NCBI RefSeq assembly: GCF_943734655.1
Contig: NC_071355.1
Span: 205,035,939-205,099,938, forward strand
DNA: 64,000 bases
Source: Sabethes cyaneus
Taxonomy: Eukaryota > Arthropoda > Insecta > Diptera > Culicidae
Direction: 5' to 3'
Position 1 is the first letter of the stretch; every line of letters begins with the position of its first letter. The notes beneath the pieces are model-generated. The model was given only the letters and a program-made list of their open reading frames with translations, was not told the origin of the DNA and did no database searches. Positions 1-12,230 of the stretch are shown piece by piece. The position numbers and the translations under genes are program-made.

Positions 1-1
1 G

Positions 2-376
2 GTAATCAGACCGATAGTTCTCTACGGACTTGAGGCAGTAACTGTGCTTACGAAAGACATACGTGCACTAGCCGCATTTGGGCGAAAGGTGTTGCGGACT
101 ATTTTTGGCGGAGTACAAACGGAAAGCGGAGAGTGGCGGAGGCGTATGAATTACGAGTTACAGGCACTGCTTTTAGAGATTCTCATCGTACACTTGGCGA
201 AAGTTGGGAGACTACGGTGCAGTGCAGTGAAATTCGTTCTCTTCAAGAACCCCCGCAGCACCAGGAATAGAGAGACCCAACGTGCCAGATGGCTCGATCA
301 GGTTAGAGCCGATTTGCGAATTGATGACGAGTGGCCCAGAACAGAGTACAATGGACAGAAATTCTTTATACGGTAA
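2..376 (+). pseudogene. Non-LTR retrotransposon RT, C-terminal remnant
   Basis: The window opens inside a reading frame coding for the region after the reverse transcriptase palm of a LINE-type ORF2. Readable landmarks are IRPIVLYG near the start, RKVLRTIFGG, EWRRRMN and RARWLDQVRADL; this order is the usual C-terminal tail of many insect non-LTR elements. The element begins left of the window, so only its last ~125 codons are seen. The usual RLRWAGHV stretch is damaged here (RLRCSAVKFV), so the copy is probably dead. An A-rich AATAATAATAAAC tract at about 407-424 may be the 3' tail. A relative lies at 10215-10640 on the other strand. The family is a motif-based inference; the clade is not assigned. 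Confidence 0.75.
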
Positions 377-2984
377 GAGCTACTCTCGGCTGGCACCTTA
401 TTAACCTGCAAAAAATAATAATAAACAAAAATTTGTTTTAGAAATTCGTCAAATCAACGACGATTAATTTTTCTTCTCGTTGATCACTATTTACGCAACA
501 AAACTGAAAAACGAAAAACTATATCACAGCTATTAACAAGTTAAACTTTTGATTCCCGTAATATCGTCATCGTTCAAAAATAACTTGTGATTCGAATGGG
601 ACCTGCTTCGCTTATGATTGTTTTACATTTGCTAGCAGATCCGTTTTACTGTTACAGCACGGCATCTGTTTGACAATTTGCATTTTTATCAGCAGTGCCC
701 GTTTATTTTTTCCGACACCATTTTATGTGTCGGAAACAGAACACTGAACAAAAGCAATCCAACTGTACTTTTGGTATTCCATGATGGCGCCTGTTTTCAT
801 GTTTGAAGGTCATGGTTTGTTAAGCTATGGCTGCTGATAAAAGCCTTCTATAGTTGGTTGGTTTTCCTCTCCAGCAACAGATAGCTACACTTCACCGGTG
901 GAGGCGGATAAAAAGGTCAAGGGACAGGATTGCATATTACATAAGTATAAAACAAATGTTCCGAAATCTAACAAACACCACTTTTGTCGATTTGGTTTGC
1001 ATTCAAATTGCTATAGCTTCCGTGAACCCGACAAGTTGCATCTAGTTGTGGGTAGGCGCATATATACATCATTGGATTTTCCTGGCAAAAATATTTTGCA
1101 GAAGGCTGCCCACCTATGCCTTATCAGCTGAAATGAACACCGAAAATTGTTGGCTCAGCGCCAAAAAGGCTCCAACTTCCAACGTTCCATGTGCAGCCGA
1201 CGTGTCGGCTCTCCAGAACAATCTGGTACCGCAGCTCGCATGTTTGGCTGGCTGGCTGGCTGGATTCGGTTTGCAAATGCACCTGTGCATTACAATCAAT
1301 GGGACAGCGGCGGTTGGTTTGTGAATTGTGTAAAGTAAAAGAAAGCAAAACAACGTTTTATTTCCTGATGCACTCGAAGAACAATGGCTGTTTTGGTTGT
1401 TTTCTTTTTGTCGAAAAGCAGCTACTTCGGAGTGGGTTGCGCTGCGGCGTAGTAAAGAAAAGCATTTTTATTTTGCTGTTGTAAGGACTTACAAGACGAT
1501 GTTTACGATTCTTGGCGTTGTATTACAGACACTATAGCCGATTGAAAAACCGTCAAGATGGTTATTTATATCAGTGGTTTTGTGCCCAAACGGCTAGGAA
1601 ACGGCTGCGGTGGCGACGAAAGTTTACTGAACCATAATGGATTTTACCAGTAGAATGAATGCCTAGTCTACGGACCTTTTACATTGAATAGGGCAATTAA
1701 GCTGATTTGAATGAGAAATTGAGCAAAGAAATGATTTCGAAAGGATGAACTGATGGTGGCGTTCAGTGCTTGAAGTAACATATGCAACTCTGCAAGGAAA
1801 TGATAGGATTACTAGAGCATGTAGCTGAGTCGACCAGAATCCACCCATATCGCCTCGGGGACAATTACGGAAACTGAATCAATATTATATTTACCTCAGT
1901 GTCAAGTAACAATGCTATTCTGAGACGTGTTCAGCCCCATAGAAGAGTATCCTTCTTTTGTTGTATCCCATCTGTACCTCCTGTCGTAAACTCATCTTTG
2001 TGTTTGGATTTTGTTACGTTAACACCTGTGCTTTAAGTATTGTACGTAACGATGCTATTCCAGGCAGATTCAATAATTTTCGGTTTTGTACAGCGTATAA
2101 CGACAGTTTTCCTCCAGTAGTTTTGAAATAAAAACGGTACGTTTATTTCGACCTGTCACTTTCATACACTTCTGATATATTTCTGGTAATTATGAAATAC
2201 TAAGCGCCTCCACCAAATTTGAACTAATGAAGCTGCTTGGTAACCGTTAACCCGAACAGTATTCAATTTTCATATTCCAATTAACGAGGGAAAAAACTAC
2301 TGCATGTCTCACCACCGCACCGCCAATAAACCATTAATGGATGATAATGAAATTCATTATATTTTCCTTCACAACCGCACTTGCCGTCATTGTTGGGCGA
2401 AATTAAAAAATATTATATTCAATAGATTCCGTAGATAGATAAGGACTACACAATTTCCCCGGCATTTATTTTCCGGCCAATTATCGTCGGAACCGAACGC
2501 TAATTGATTTCGTTCACCACCAAAACCAACCAACCAAGTAAATTAGACTTTCGTTAGCTTGATTCCATTGCAAATGAACAAACCATCCTTTGCCTACCGT
2601 GCGCCACCAGCGTCTTCCGCTGGAGCCCCACCGCAGTTTTGATAATTTACAAACAATTTGGTTTTCTTTCAAAGGAATTTGCCGCTATAAGCTCGCCGGT
2701 TTTAAGCCTGTAGGGTTCCTTTGCTGAATGGAAAAACATTTTCCCTCCTATATTACGCTGGGAAAAATTCCTAATGATTGTCCTTTTCTCTGATTCCGTA
2801 TTTGGCTCTCCGTTGTAATGAGAAAGCATAACTTACATGTCATTTCATCCCATCCAACAGAAACCGAACACTTACTGCGGAGGTTCAACATCATCAAGCA
2901 TCAAGCTTTCCGGCGCGGCCCGGCAAAATGGCATACACTGATGATATGGTGAACATGGTAGCTTGTGTATCATTTGTGTTTAGC
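377..2984. other. No gene recognised
   Basis: AT-rich non-coding sequence. Only short open frames (under 100 codons) occur and none has a recognisable motif. A GGCTGGCTGGCTGGCTGG run near 1246-1263 is a tiny microsatellite. The 3' part (about 2880-2984) may already belong to the 5' untranslated region of the retrotransposon that follows, but I cannot place its left end. Confidence 0.5.
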
Positions 2985-3281
2985 TTAAAAGTATATTTTG
3001 TGTGTGAAATCAAGTGCTATTGGTGATCTATTGCTAGTGATCCGAAAGCAAATTCGGTGATAATTTCAGATAAGTAAAAGTTTCATTGCATGCTTTTGAT
3101 TTATTCTGTTTTTTACCGAATTTAATTCCGGGCCAGCACCGTACACCGTGGCTATGACAATAGTCGCTGCGGCTGCTGTTTGAAATTTCATTGTTGTGAT
3201 TTTTTTCATTGTCCGTTGCCTCGAGTGCTAGCTGTTGCTGCTGGACGAGTCCAGCCGGCGCGCGTTTGTTTGCAGGTCGGG

Positions 3282-4676
3282 ATGAATTGTTCAAAATGCG
3301 AGAATATAATTCGAGCTAGTGACGATCCTGTTGCTTGTGTGGGTAAGTGCAAATCTGTGTTACATAGAGTGTGTACTCCACTAAGCAAGATTGCTGCTAA
3401 AGTAGTTAGCGATAATGAAAACATTGTGTTTAAATGTGAATCATGTTTATCAGCCCAAGATGACGGCGGTAAAGATAATGCTTTGTGTAGTGAGTTGTCT
3501 GAGATGATAGGTACATTATCATCTGTCTCTCAGTCACTCGCGAATAATCAAAGCGGAATTGAACACCAGATAAATAATATAGTTTCAAACGGTATCGATA
3601 ATATTTTGAAATCAATCAGTATCTCACTTCGTGAGAGTATGGCAAGCATTGAAGCCAGTGTTGCCAAAAAGCTGGATGATTTTAAAAAAACTGTCATTGA
3701 TAAAATCGATCGGGATATAAATGTTGTCGCGATGAGTAGAAAAAGGACGCGCAATGAGAGAGCGGTTCATTCGGAATCGGACTCTAATCCCAGCAAGAAA
3801 ATGTTGATCGTGTGTGATGAACCGATTAATAATTCTAGTCTCGATAATGAAGTTTTTTCGAATAAAAGAACATATGCGAATGTATTAGCGAGTTCAGCTG
3901 GGAATACGAACAAAGTTCTGAAGAACCGTAAGGCTCGTCCAGTTATTGTTATTAAACCGGTCGAGTCTGCTCAATCGAGTGAAGACACCAGAAAGTTTTT
4001 GAAACAAAATTTAGATCCGAAAAAACATAAGATTAGCAACTTTAGGAACGGGAAAAATGGTTCGATTATTGCTGAGTGTGCAATAGAGGATAACATTGAA
4101 GTCGTGAAAAATGACATACAAAGCAATTTGGGTGAGAAGTTTAACGCTGTTATTCCTACAATTGCTAAACCGAAGGTTAAAATTGTAGGAATGAGTGATC
4201 AACATTCCTCCGATGTCTTCGTAGACTTGCTTAAAAGTCAGAACGATGACATCGGCATCAACGAGGTCAAAGTTATTGCACAATATGAAAATCCACGCTT
4301 TAAATATAACAAATTTATCATGGTAATCGAAGTTGACAAGGACACTTATAACAAGCTGATGAATGCTGGTAAAGTAAGCATCGGGTGGGATAAGTGTCCT
4401 GTTAAAGAGGCCGTCAATGTTTTGCGTTGCTTTAAATGCGGAGAATTTGGTCATAAAAGCACAGAGTGTGTAAATAATGAAGCATGCTCTAAATGCAGTG
4501 GAGATCACAAAACATCCGATTGCTCTTCAACTGAATTTAATTGCGTAAATTGTATAAAATCAAATAAAGTACTTAAAATGAATTTGGACGTAAAACATCC
4601 AGCATCTAGCTCACAGTGTCCGGTTTATCGGAGACTGTATGAAAAAAGGAAAAGCAACATATTGTCAAGTAAATAG
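3282..4676 (+). CDS. Non-LTR retrotransposon ORF1 (PHD-like, CCHC nucleic-acid-binding protein)
   Basis: A 464-residue protein starting MNCSKCENII. The ATG at 3282 is chosen because it sits directly before the first zinc cluster; the open frame extends further upstream without an ATG. Residues ~3-60 form a PHD/RING-like cluster (CSKC, VGKC, HRVC, FKCESC). A heptad-rich stretch (~70-150) could be a coiled coil for trimerisation. The C-terminal third holds CFKCGEFGHKSTEC (CX2CX4HX4C), CSKCSGDHKTSDC (CX2CX3HX4C) and a third CX2C pair. Such proteins bind the element RNA and chaperone target-primed reverse transcription. The frame is intact and ends with TAG at 4674-4676, in the same frame as ORF2. 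Confidence 0.85.
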   Translation: MNCSKCENIIRASDDPVACVGKCKSVLHRVCTPLSKIAAKVVSDNENIVFKCESCLSAQDDGGKDNALCSELSEMIGTLSSVSQSLANNQSGIEHQINNIVSNGIDNILKSISISLRESMASIEASVAKKLDDFKKTVIDKIDRDINVVAMSRKRTRNERAVHSESDSNPSKKMLIVCDEPINNSSLDNEVFSNKRTYANVLASSAGNTNKVLKNRKARPVIVIKPVESAQSSEDTRKFLKQNLDPKKHKISNFRNGKNGSIIAECAIEDNIEVVKNDIQSNLGEKFNAVIPTIAKPKVKIVGMSDQHSSDVFVDLLKSQNDDIGINEVKVIAQYENPRFKYNKFIMVIEVDKDTYNKLMNAGKVSIGWDKCPVKEAVNVLRCFKCGEFGHKSTECVNNEACSKCSGDHKTSDCSSTEFNCVNCIKSNKVLKMNLDVKHPASSSQCPVYRRLYEKRKSNILSSK

Positions 4677-7483
4677 CAACAAAAGAAATCACAATGCGAT
4701 AGGAAGTTAGAAATAGTCTATCTGAATATTGCTGGTTTATCTACAAATTATGTTGCGTTGCGACATCTTGTAGAAATAAAACGTCCGATGTTGGTAGCTC
4801 TAGCCGAAACTCATATAGTGGACGCGGATGCCTACAACCAATATAGTATACCGGGTTATAAAGTTGCTTTTTGCCTTTCGCATTCCAGACATACTGGTGG
4901 TGTTGCTATTTACGCCAAGGAATCAGTTAAATTCAAAGTTCGTACCAACGAATCCGTTGAGAACAATTGGTTTCTAGGTATTTCAGTTGAAAGAGGCATG
5001 ACGATTGGAAATTTTGGAGTAATATATCATTCCCCTAGTTCAAATAATCAGCGCTTTTTGGAAATTTTAGACAACTGGTGGGATAATTTTGTTGACTTAA
5101 ATAAATTAAATATTATTGCTGGTGACTTTAATATTGATTGGCTGAATGGATCAAATTCGAACCAATTAAAGCAATTAGCAGATTTTTTCAATTTAAGGCA
5201 AACGGTTAGTCAATTTACTAGAATTTCCAGACACAGTCGAACACTAATTGATCACGTGTTTTCAAACTTTGACAAGGTCCATTCTGTTACAGAGGCCAAT
5301 TGTAAAATTTCTGACCATGAGACAATTTTTATTTTAATCGAGAAGGACCAAACATGTGATGATAAAGTAAAGATAAAGTGCTGGAATAGATATTCGAAGC
5401 AGGCAGTGTCTCAGCTTGTTTCGAGAAGCTTGGATTTTCTCCCAATAACAGGTGTTTTGGATCATAAGGCAGCTGTGCTTACCAACACGCTAAAAGAGTG
5501 TACCAATAAGCTTGTTTTTGATAAGTATGTGGAACTACGTAATACAAACAACTGGTACTCTTTAGATCTAGTACGTTTGAAACGTGAAAGAGATAAAAAG
5601 TACAAGAAGTTTCGTAGAAGCAATAATAGTGATGATTGGGTTAGGTACACAGCCGCTCGTAACGTATATTCACGCACCTTGAAAAAGGCTCGATGTGATT
5701 ATATACAACGGAAGATTGATCACCATCAACATAACAGTAAAGAGTTATGGAAAATTTTAAAACAGTTGATTAAGAGTAAAGATAATTCTCCGCGATCCAT
5801 AACTTTCAATGGCATTGAAGAACAATCGACGCAAGTTATAGTAAATAAATTTAACAGTTATTTCGTTGATAGTGTTCAGCTGATCAATCAAGGTATTGAT
5901 TTGGTTAGTGAACCTCACGAAATAATACAACCGATCCTTAGCAATATTAGATTTGATGGTTTCCGCCCAATTACTTTTGCAGAGTTGAAAGATATTTGTT
6001 TTTCTTTAGAGAGATCGGCTGGTATCGACAATGTCAACGCAAAAGTAATACAAGATTGCTTTCATGTCATTGGACACGACTTGCTGGACCTTGTTAATGA
6101 ATCGTTGCAAACCGGGCACGTGCCTAAAGTTTGGAAAGAGTCGCTTGTGATTCCTATTCCCAAAGTTAATGGAACGGATAAAGCCGAAGAGTACCGTCCT
6201 ATTAACATATTGCACACATTAGAGAAAATTTTAGAACTTGTTGTCAAAGGCCAGCTTATGAGTTACTTAAATTATAATCATTTGCTAATTCCAGAGCAAT
6301 CGGGCTATCGAGAGGGACACTCTTGTGAAACTGCATTAAATCTGGTACTAGCAAAATGGAAAGAAAAAATCGAAGCTAAAGAAACTATTCTTGCTGTATT
6401 TTTGGATCTAAAACGCGCGTTTGAAACAATCTCTAGGCCTTTGTTATTACAAACCTTGAAGCGATTTGGTATTGCAGGGATGGCATATAAATGGTTTGAA
6501 AGCTATTTATGTGACAGAACTCAGAAAACTCGCTTTGATAATTTGAATTCTGATTCCCTTGCCAACACACTTGGTGTACCGCAAGGAAGTGTATTGGGGC
6601 CCCTTTTGTTTATAATTTATATCAATGACATGAAACGAGTTTTACGGTTCTGCGACATAAATTTGTTTGCGGACGACACTGTTCTATTCATTGCGGCTAA
6701 GGACCCTAATGAAATTGTATCACATTTAAACCAAGATTTACATTATCTTTCGAATTGGTTAAAATTTAAACAACTTAAACTCAACATTAGCAAGACAAAA
6801 TATATGATTATTTCAGCCAACTTCAAGCCAGACGTAAACGTTGAAATTGATGGTGAGACTATTGATCGCGTAAATGAACTAAAGTATCTTGGAGTAATCA
6901 TTGATGACAAGTTAACTTTTAAGTCTCACATTGATAATGTCATCAAAAAAATGGCGAAAAAGTACGGTGTCTTGTGCCGTTTAAAAATGAATTGACGATT
7001 AGTAGTAAAATTCTTTTATATAAGTCAATCATTTCACCACATATAGATTTTTGTTCATCCATCCTGTTCCTTGCAAACGATACACAAATATTGAAGTTGC
7101 AGCGCTTGCAAAATAAAGTTATGCGATTAATTTTAAGATGTAATAGATACACTTCCTCACATATTATGCTGGACGCATTGCAATGGCTTTCTGTGAAGCA
7201 AAGAGTTTATTTTTTGACAATGGTGTTTCTATATAAAATTCTTAATGGGATGCTACCTCGATATTTGTGTGATCGAATTGAAAGAGGAAGAGATTTACAT
7301 TCGTACAACACTAGAAACGCGGAAGATGCAAGAACACCACATTTTTTGTTTAGAAGATCACAGAACTCTCTGTTGTACAAAGGAATAAATTTTTTCAATT
7401 CGATGCCAAGACAAATAAAACGTGCAGCAACAATGGCGGAATTCAAGAGGCTTTGCATTTCACACATAAAATCTACTTTATAG
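4677..7483 (+). pseudogene. Non-LTR retrotransposon ORF2 (endonuclease + reverse transcriptase), one frameshift
   Basis: The domain starts immediately after the ORF1 stop: YLNIAGLSTNY begins at 4719, before the first in-frame ATG (4788). Endonuclease landmarks are AETHIVD (catalytic E near 4806), GGVAIYAKES, AGDFNIDWL (D and N), LIDHVFSN and SDHETIF, so the active-site set looks intact. Reverse transcriptase landmarks are PIPKVNGTDKAEEYRPI, QSGYREGHSCETALN, FLDLKRAFETI (motif A), VPQGSVLGPLLF (motif B) and LFADDTVLF at about 6662-6688 (motif C). A stop at 6993-6995 follows an A-run at 6983-6987; the C-terminal tail resumes in the -1 frame (NELTISSKILLYK onward) to 7483. No RNase H domain. One small indel is the only obvious break. 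Confidence 0.88.
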
Positions 7484-7625
7484 ACACAATTTGATGATTT
7501 TTTGTATTACTTAAAGAAGATTGTATATTTATTTATTTTTTGTATATTTAGTGGATATATTAAGTTATCATGTTCACTGATGATGATGGATTTGAAATTG
7601 TTATTATTAATTAAAAAAGTATAGA

Positions 7626-8051
7626 GAAGGCTACACATGTTTGAGTCACGCGCGCGGGAACAGACATACACAATCTGGAAAATGAATGATCAGGTTAAAG
7701 TCCTGAACAAAGGGTTTAGAGCGGAAGCTGGACGGGCTTGGGTTTGCTTGTGAACTTTGGAACTCGTATACCATCGCTTTGTTGCCGAGTGGTATATCGA
7801 GCACCAAAGTTCTGCAGGATCTCCCTCGTAGTTCTAGATCGTTATCTAGAACCAATTCTGACTAGCTTGAGCTCCTAAATATTAGGTTCAATTCCTAATC
7901 AAGTCCAGATAATTTTCGGGTTGGAAACGTTTTGGACGAGCCTTGGACATTGTTTGAAATTGTGATATTCACTTGAAAGTTTGATATGTTTGTATTAGAA
8001 GCCAGTTCGTTATTTGCTTTTACACCTGGCTATATTGTTATTACATAAATA
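7626..8051. other. No gene recognised
   Basis: Non-coding sequence between the non-LTR element and the hAT MITE. Short palindromic words around AATTCCTAATC and CTCCTAAATATTAGG (7870-7905) are visible but I assign no function. Confidence 0.4.
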
Positions 8052-8059
8052 TCTTAATA

Positions 8060-8182
8060 CAGCGGTTCCCAACCTTTTTTCGGTTCGCGTACCCCCTGAC
8101 GGATTTCCCTATACTATTCTGCAGCGAACTAAAGTTTTGGCGAACCCCTGGGGGTTCGCGAACCCCCATTTGGGAACCGCTG
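8060..8182. mobile_element. hAT-type MITE with 8-bp target duplication
   Basis: A 123-base element bounded by near-perfect inverted ends, CAGCGGTTCCCAACC on the left and the complement of CAGCGGTTCCCAAAT on the right. It is flanked by identical 8-base direct repeats TCTTAATA at 8052-8059 and 8183-8190. CAG-type ends plus an 8-bp duplication are the hallmark of hAT transposons. The interior is GC-richer (GGTTCGCGTACCCC and GGGGGTTCGCG) and adds to the foldback. It codes for nothing and would depend on a transposase supplied elsewhere. Confidence 0.9.
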
Positions 8183-8235
8183 TCTTAATAGATAAATCGT
8201 CTCGCTCAAACCGTTGTAGGGGCATGAGGTGGGAC

Positions 8236-8265
8236 CATCATCATCATCATCATCATCACCACCAC
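8236..8265. repeat. (CAT)n / (CAC)n microsatellite
   Basis: About eight CAT triplets followed by CAC triplets. It explains the His-rich and Asp-rich short open frames on either strand here, which I do not treat as genes. Confidence 0.9.
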
Positions 8266-10214
8266 TTGCGTCACGCTCGGTCTTCGTCGACAACCGGAAG
8301 CGAAACGAAATTAAGAAGTCGTTCCAAGTCGTAGGCAAAATCAATATCACTTTCCGTTCGATTCATCCGTTGCCAGTAGTACGTAGTACTCGAGCGACAA
8401 CGGATATGGCACAAAATGATGTCTGAAAGCTCTACTTGAGTTATAAATTCCAGAAAAGACGTCTGCCAGTGTGCCACACGCCATAAAATGGCACCATCCA
8501 TGGAATCCCCGTAGATTGGTGTTTGATTATAAAAATAGAATTTGCAATGATTGTTTGAAGCCCAACTATCACACAAAATATAGCATAACAGCAGTTGCAT
8601 AAGTTGCACAAACCATCGATAGTTTGATCGTTCAAATAATCTATTATGGTGGTGGTGTTATATCGTTTCATCTTATTTGGACGACCGCCGTGTGAGTCGT
8701 CAAAGTAGCATCAGGTGACGTAGCATTCCAATGAATGTATTCAAATCTTGTTTTAGTTGGTATTCGCGTTTATTTTATTTTTTTTTTCTTTTCAGCGAGC
8801 TAGGTCAGACGCTGCTGTCATGAAAAACCGGCATCAGAGAAGAGGCAAAATGAAATTGAAAACCAGACCATATTCCGTCGAGGGCTGTGCGGGCTAACGG
8901 CACCGTTTTCCATTGTAAAAAAACATCCAAACCGCAAGACACGCCAGAAGGATAGATCGGCCTCGGCAGGACCACTGATAGAAGCATTTTGAGATTGACA
9001 GACGGCGGCAGAAAGCTTCAGAATGCCGGCGAATTTTTCGCTGGTAACCTCTAACTAGAACATCAAAATATAATATTAAACAGTGTCGCACGGATTTAGC
9101 TTAACGAACGTCTGTCCGAGCACGTGGGCTGAACAATTTTTGTGTGTCGGCCAGTAGAACAAACAAAAAAAAAACAATTTTTTTTCTCGACATAACAAAT
9201 CGTCGTCTCACTCTCCATGTTGTACCTCTGCCACCTTCGTTTCGTTCCGCCGGGGGGGCAAGTTTCCTAATGAGACCACACGCCTATTAGCGCACTTAGG
9301 GAAGACAGGTGAAGAACGGACCGGCTGGCAGTTCCAGGTTTAATTTTACCAAACTTTTCCCACAAATTTTATCCAGAATTTTTCATAATGTATTCTACTT
9401 CAATTTTAGTATTAAAAGAATTTGTGGCGTTATCGCAAAGCCTAATTGAAATTCACATAACATGGATTTTTTTACCATATCAGCACGTTTTGTACCGTTT
9501 TTCCCCCTAGCCGAGGACACCACGAAATTCGCCAGCATTGTGCAAACAATTTCGATGGAAGTAAATTTTTTCTTGTAAGATCAACAACGTACCTCGGAGG
9601 TTTGAACAGTGCGATGTTATCGTTTGTTTGTCGTTTGTATTATCCCAAGCATGGATGGTACTGTGTCGTGCGTGAATGAACCGAAAGACTTTGCAAGGTG
9701 AATTGGTCCATATTTTACAGGGTTTTATGAGTTCGTCGTAAATAAATTTGCGCCTTTCGGTAAACAATATTTTGCATTGTCATAAACGGTTGCTGATTGG
9801 TGGTTTCACTTTTCAAGTTTGAGTAATCAAGTTTCATACTCATCATCGAAAAGGTTTTAAACCATAAATTTATCGGTACAACAAAGGTCACACTATATGT
9901 TGGTTCGTTACAGTGGAGCCGGTCAAAAACTGGGGATTAATGATTACGTTTAGAAGTGGCATTTCATGGTTGTATGAAAAGTTTCGTTTTCCGAATATAA
10001 TGTAGCTAAACTGTACAACAATCCACTGGAAATTAACATAAACTTATCAAACATTTTTCAGATTTTTGAATGTATTCAGCTTAATAAGGAAGCTTAGGGG
10101 TTTTGTAACTTCAAAAAATCATCATTTTCTTTATTTCAGGTAAACTTTGTGTTTCTCGAGGTTTAAATCTAAAACTAATTTACATTTAACTCCATCCCTT
10201 ACCTCGTCGTCGTT
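8266..10214. other. No gene recognised
   Basis: About 1.9 kb without a supported gene. Open frames are below 115 codons and show no family motif. Poly-T/poly-A runs near 8770-8790 and 9165-9185 are the only simple-sequence features. Confidence 0.45.
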
Positions 10215-10640
10215 GTCAACAGTCTAGAGCCAGGGTGACTCGTGCTATTTTAAGCAGTCGTCTACATTCGACTCGATCTTGGGCCACTCGTCACCAATTT
10301 CCCAGTCATCTTAGGAGTCACAAATCATTGAGCCCCCCTATTTCTAGTGCTGGTGGGGTTGTTGAAGAGAACTGTTTTCGTCGTATTATTCCCCGGCATC
10401 CTTACGACATGTCCGGCCCACCGTAGCCTACCGAAATTCGCAAGATGTACGATGCGAATTTCTCCTAGCAGTCCCCATAGCTCGTGATTCATACGCTTCC
10501 GCCACTCTCCGCTTTCAATTTGTATTCCACCAAATATCGTCCACAGTACCTTCCGCTCGAACACAGCAAGGACGCGTATGTGTACCATGAATAGCGTCAC
10601 AGCCTCTCGTTGATCGCCTTCCAATTCAAGCGACTCTGCA
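10215..10640 (-). pseudogene. Non-LTR RT C-terminal remnant, minus strand
   Basis: Reading the minus strand gives FERKVLWTIFGG, EWRKRMNHEL, GRLRWAGHVVRMP and a TKTVLFNNP segment. This is the same C-terminal RT tail as at 2-376, with the RLRWAGHV motif better kept. A stop follows RNRGAQ near 10325, and the expected WLDQV segment is lost. The upstream RT is missing, so this is a typical 5'-truncated LINE copy. The two copies probably belong to one family. Confidence 0.75.
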
Positions 10641-12075
10641 TTCTGCCCAACACTACTACGCCCGTTACCAGTTTGTTGGTAACGCTATGATAAAAATTGA
10701 GCCTTTCTACCGCGGATCTCCCACATTTTTCCCTGTGATATCCAGTGATTCGCCATCTCCACGACTAACTCTCGACTCTCTTTACGTGGAAAGCAGTCAA
10801 TCCACTCCCACAATCATCTACTCAATCTGTCAGTTACACGCTATCGCCAACTACCCAAACACCCATTATACATTACAGGTAAATCTTCTAATATGCTAAA
10901 AATACCAGGATGCCACATTCTCCCCTAGCGTAAAATGAACAATCCACTATACGATATTATTGCTAGTCACTTATAGATTACTTGCATTGTTGGTGCACTC
11001 GTCAAATTATTCTCGTTTGTTATATTGAAATTCGTGGATCGCAGTGGATTGCCATAGTCGGTTACCGATTTGTTCGTGTTGGTCATGGACTATTCCAGAC
11101 TCATTAGTTCCTTTGTTGAACGTCTTAGTAAAATCTAAAATTAAATAAGAGACACCTGAATTACTGTTCCGGTTCATTGCTGTCGGATCGTCAAATGTGA
11201 CATCATGTGATTCGCCATTTTGATGACCAATTGCCTTCTTCCTTTACACGGAAAGCTGTCAACCGACTTTCACACTTTCTCACTTTCTAATTACATGCTA
11301 CTGTAACATCTTTCCTACATAGCTACGATGCCGAACTTGCGCGGTTCAAGCTGTTCGAGTGGCAGCCGGTCGCCAGCTGCGCAATAGAGCGATTCCAAAT
11401 ACCGAATTTTCGATTGTTCGGCCTTGTTTCATCGCTGTGTCGATGCTGAATGTTTCGATTTATGTGAGTTGCCTCACTAGGGCCACCCTATCGAGGTTCG
11501 TAATGGGGCTGCCACCGTAGTTATAGTGCCAAGACACCATGTTACTTAATTCAGCCGCCCGCTGGGGAACAGACGCTATCGTGAGCCCCTCTTAGCGAGG
11601 AGTAGGGGTGCCCTGTTGTGAAACGGTTCCGGTTGTGAAACACCCATCGTTTTTGACATGTTTATTAAACTGACACTACCAAATTACTACCAACGAACGT
11701 CTCATCGCATTGTACTCTACCTTTTGAGTTAACAACAGTCAAACTACAGCTTTTAGAATGTTTTGTAGGAAATGTGTTCGAAAAAAAAATTAAATAGATT
11801 AGAAAAAAGCAGTAAAATGTATATAACCTTAGTTTTGGACCTCTATTTCATCACACAGACAAATTTTAAGTGAAATTTTAAGTGAAACAATGAAGTTTTC
11901 GGTTATGAAAAATTCAGAAAAACGATTATTCAATACTTTTATGATCAAAAACATTTTCAACACCCTTTTCAAGCACATGAGAGAAATATCCGCATATTTG
12001 AGATCTCGAACTTTCTGTTTTTACATGCATTAATTACAATATAGATTAGATGATCAAATTATAAAACTGATCAAT
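10641..12075. other. No gene recognised
   Basis: Non-coding, AT-rich, no open frame with a recognisable domain. Two sections around 10740-10880 and 11210-11310 share short phrases (GTGATTCGCCATCTCC/GTGATTCGCCATTTTG, GGAAAGCAGTCAATCC/GGAAAGCTGTCAACCG, then CACACTTTCT-type sequence), suggesting an old internal duplication. Confidence 0.45.
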
Positions 12076-12204
12076 TAGGGTAACCAACCTATTTTGGACC
12101 CCATCAGCAGCTGTACGTAATTTGCACACTTCCATTTGATTTTGCTGTAAGTGTCCAAATTATGTACAGCTGCTGATGGGGTCCAAAATACGTTGGTTAC
12201 CCTA
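12076..12204. mobile_element. Foldback MITE, copy 1
   Basis: A ~129-base palindrome with ends TAGGGTAACCAACCTA and the inverted GTTGGTTACCCTA; both arms contain GGACCCCATCAGCAGCTGTAC or its complement. TA at each edge is consistent with a TA target duplication (Tc1/mariner-type), though the duplication could also be part of the repeat. A second copy in the opposite orientation lies at 52187-52306. Confidence 0.8.
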
Positions 12205-12230
12205 CTTTGTATTTAAGGTGTTTTCCGTTA

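Larger units (their letters stand above)
2985..7620 (+). mobile_element. Two-ORF non-LTR retrotransposon (CR1/Jockey-like)
   Basis: One strand carries ORF1 (3282-4676) followed at once by ORF2 (4677-7483) and an AT-rich 3' region ending near TTATTATTAATTAAAA. ORF1 has an N-terminal PHD-like cysteine cluster and C-terminal zinc knuckles. ORF2 has an apurinic-type endonuclease then a reverse transcriptase and no RNase H. That layout fits the CR1/Jockey group; the PHD-like start favours a CR1-type element, but this is inference. No long terminal repeats were seen and the target duplication was not located, so both ends are approximate. The proteins are well preserved apart from one frameshift, suggesting a fairly young insertion. 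Confidence 0.85.

Noticed and set aside
8014..8609. Overlapping frames of 65-112 codons around the CAT repeat
   Set aside because: Driven by the microsatellite and the MITE; no domain.
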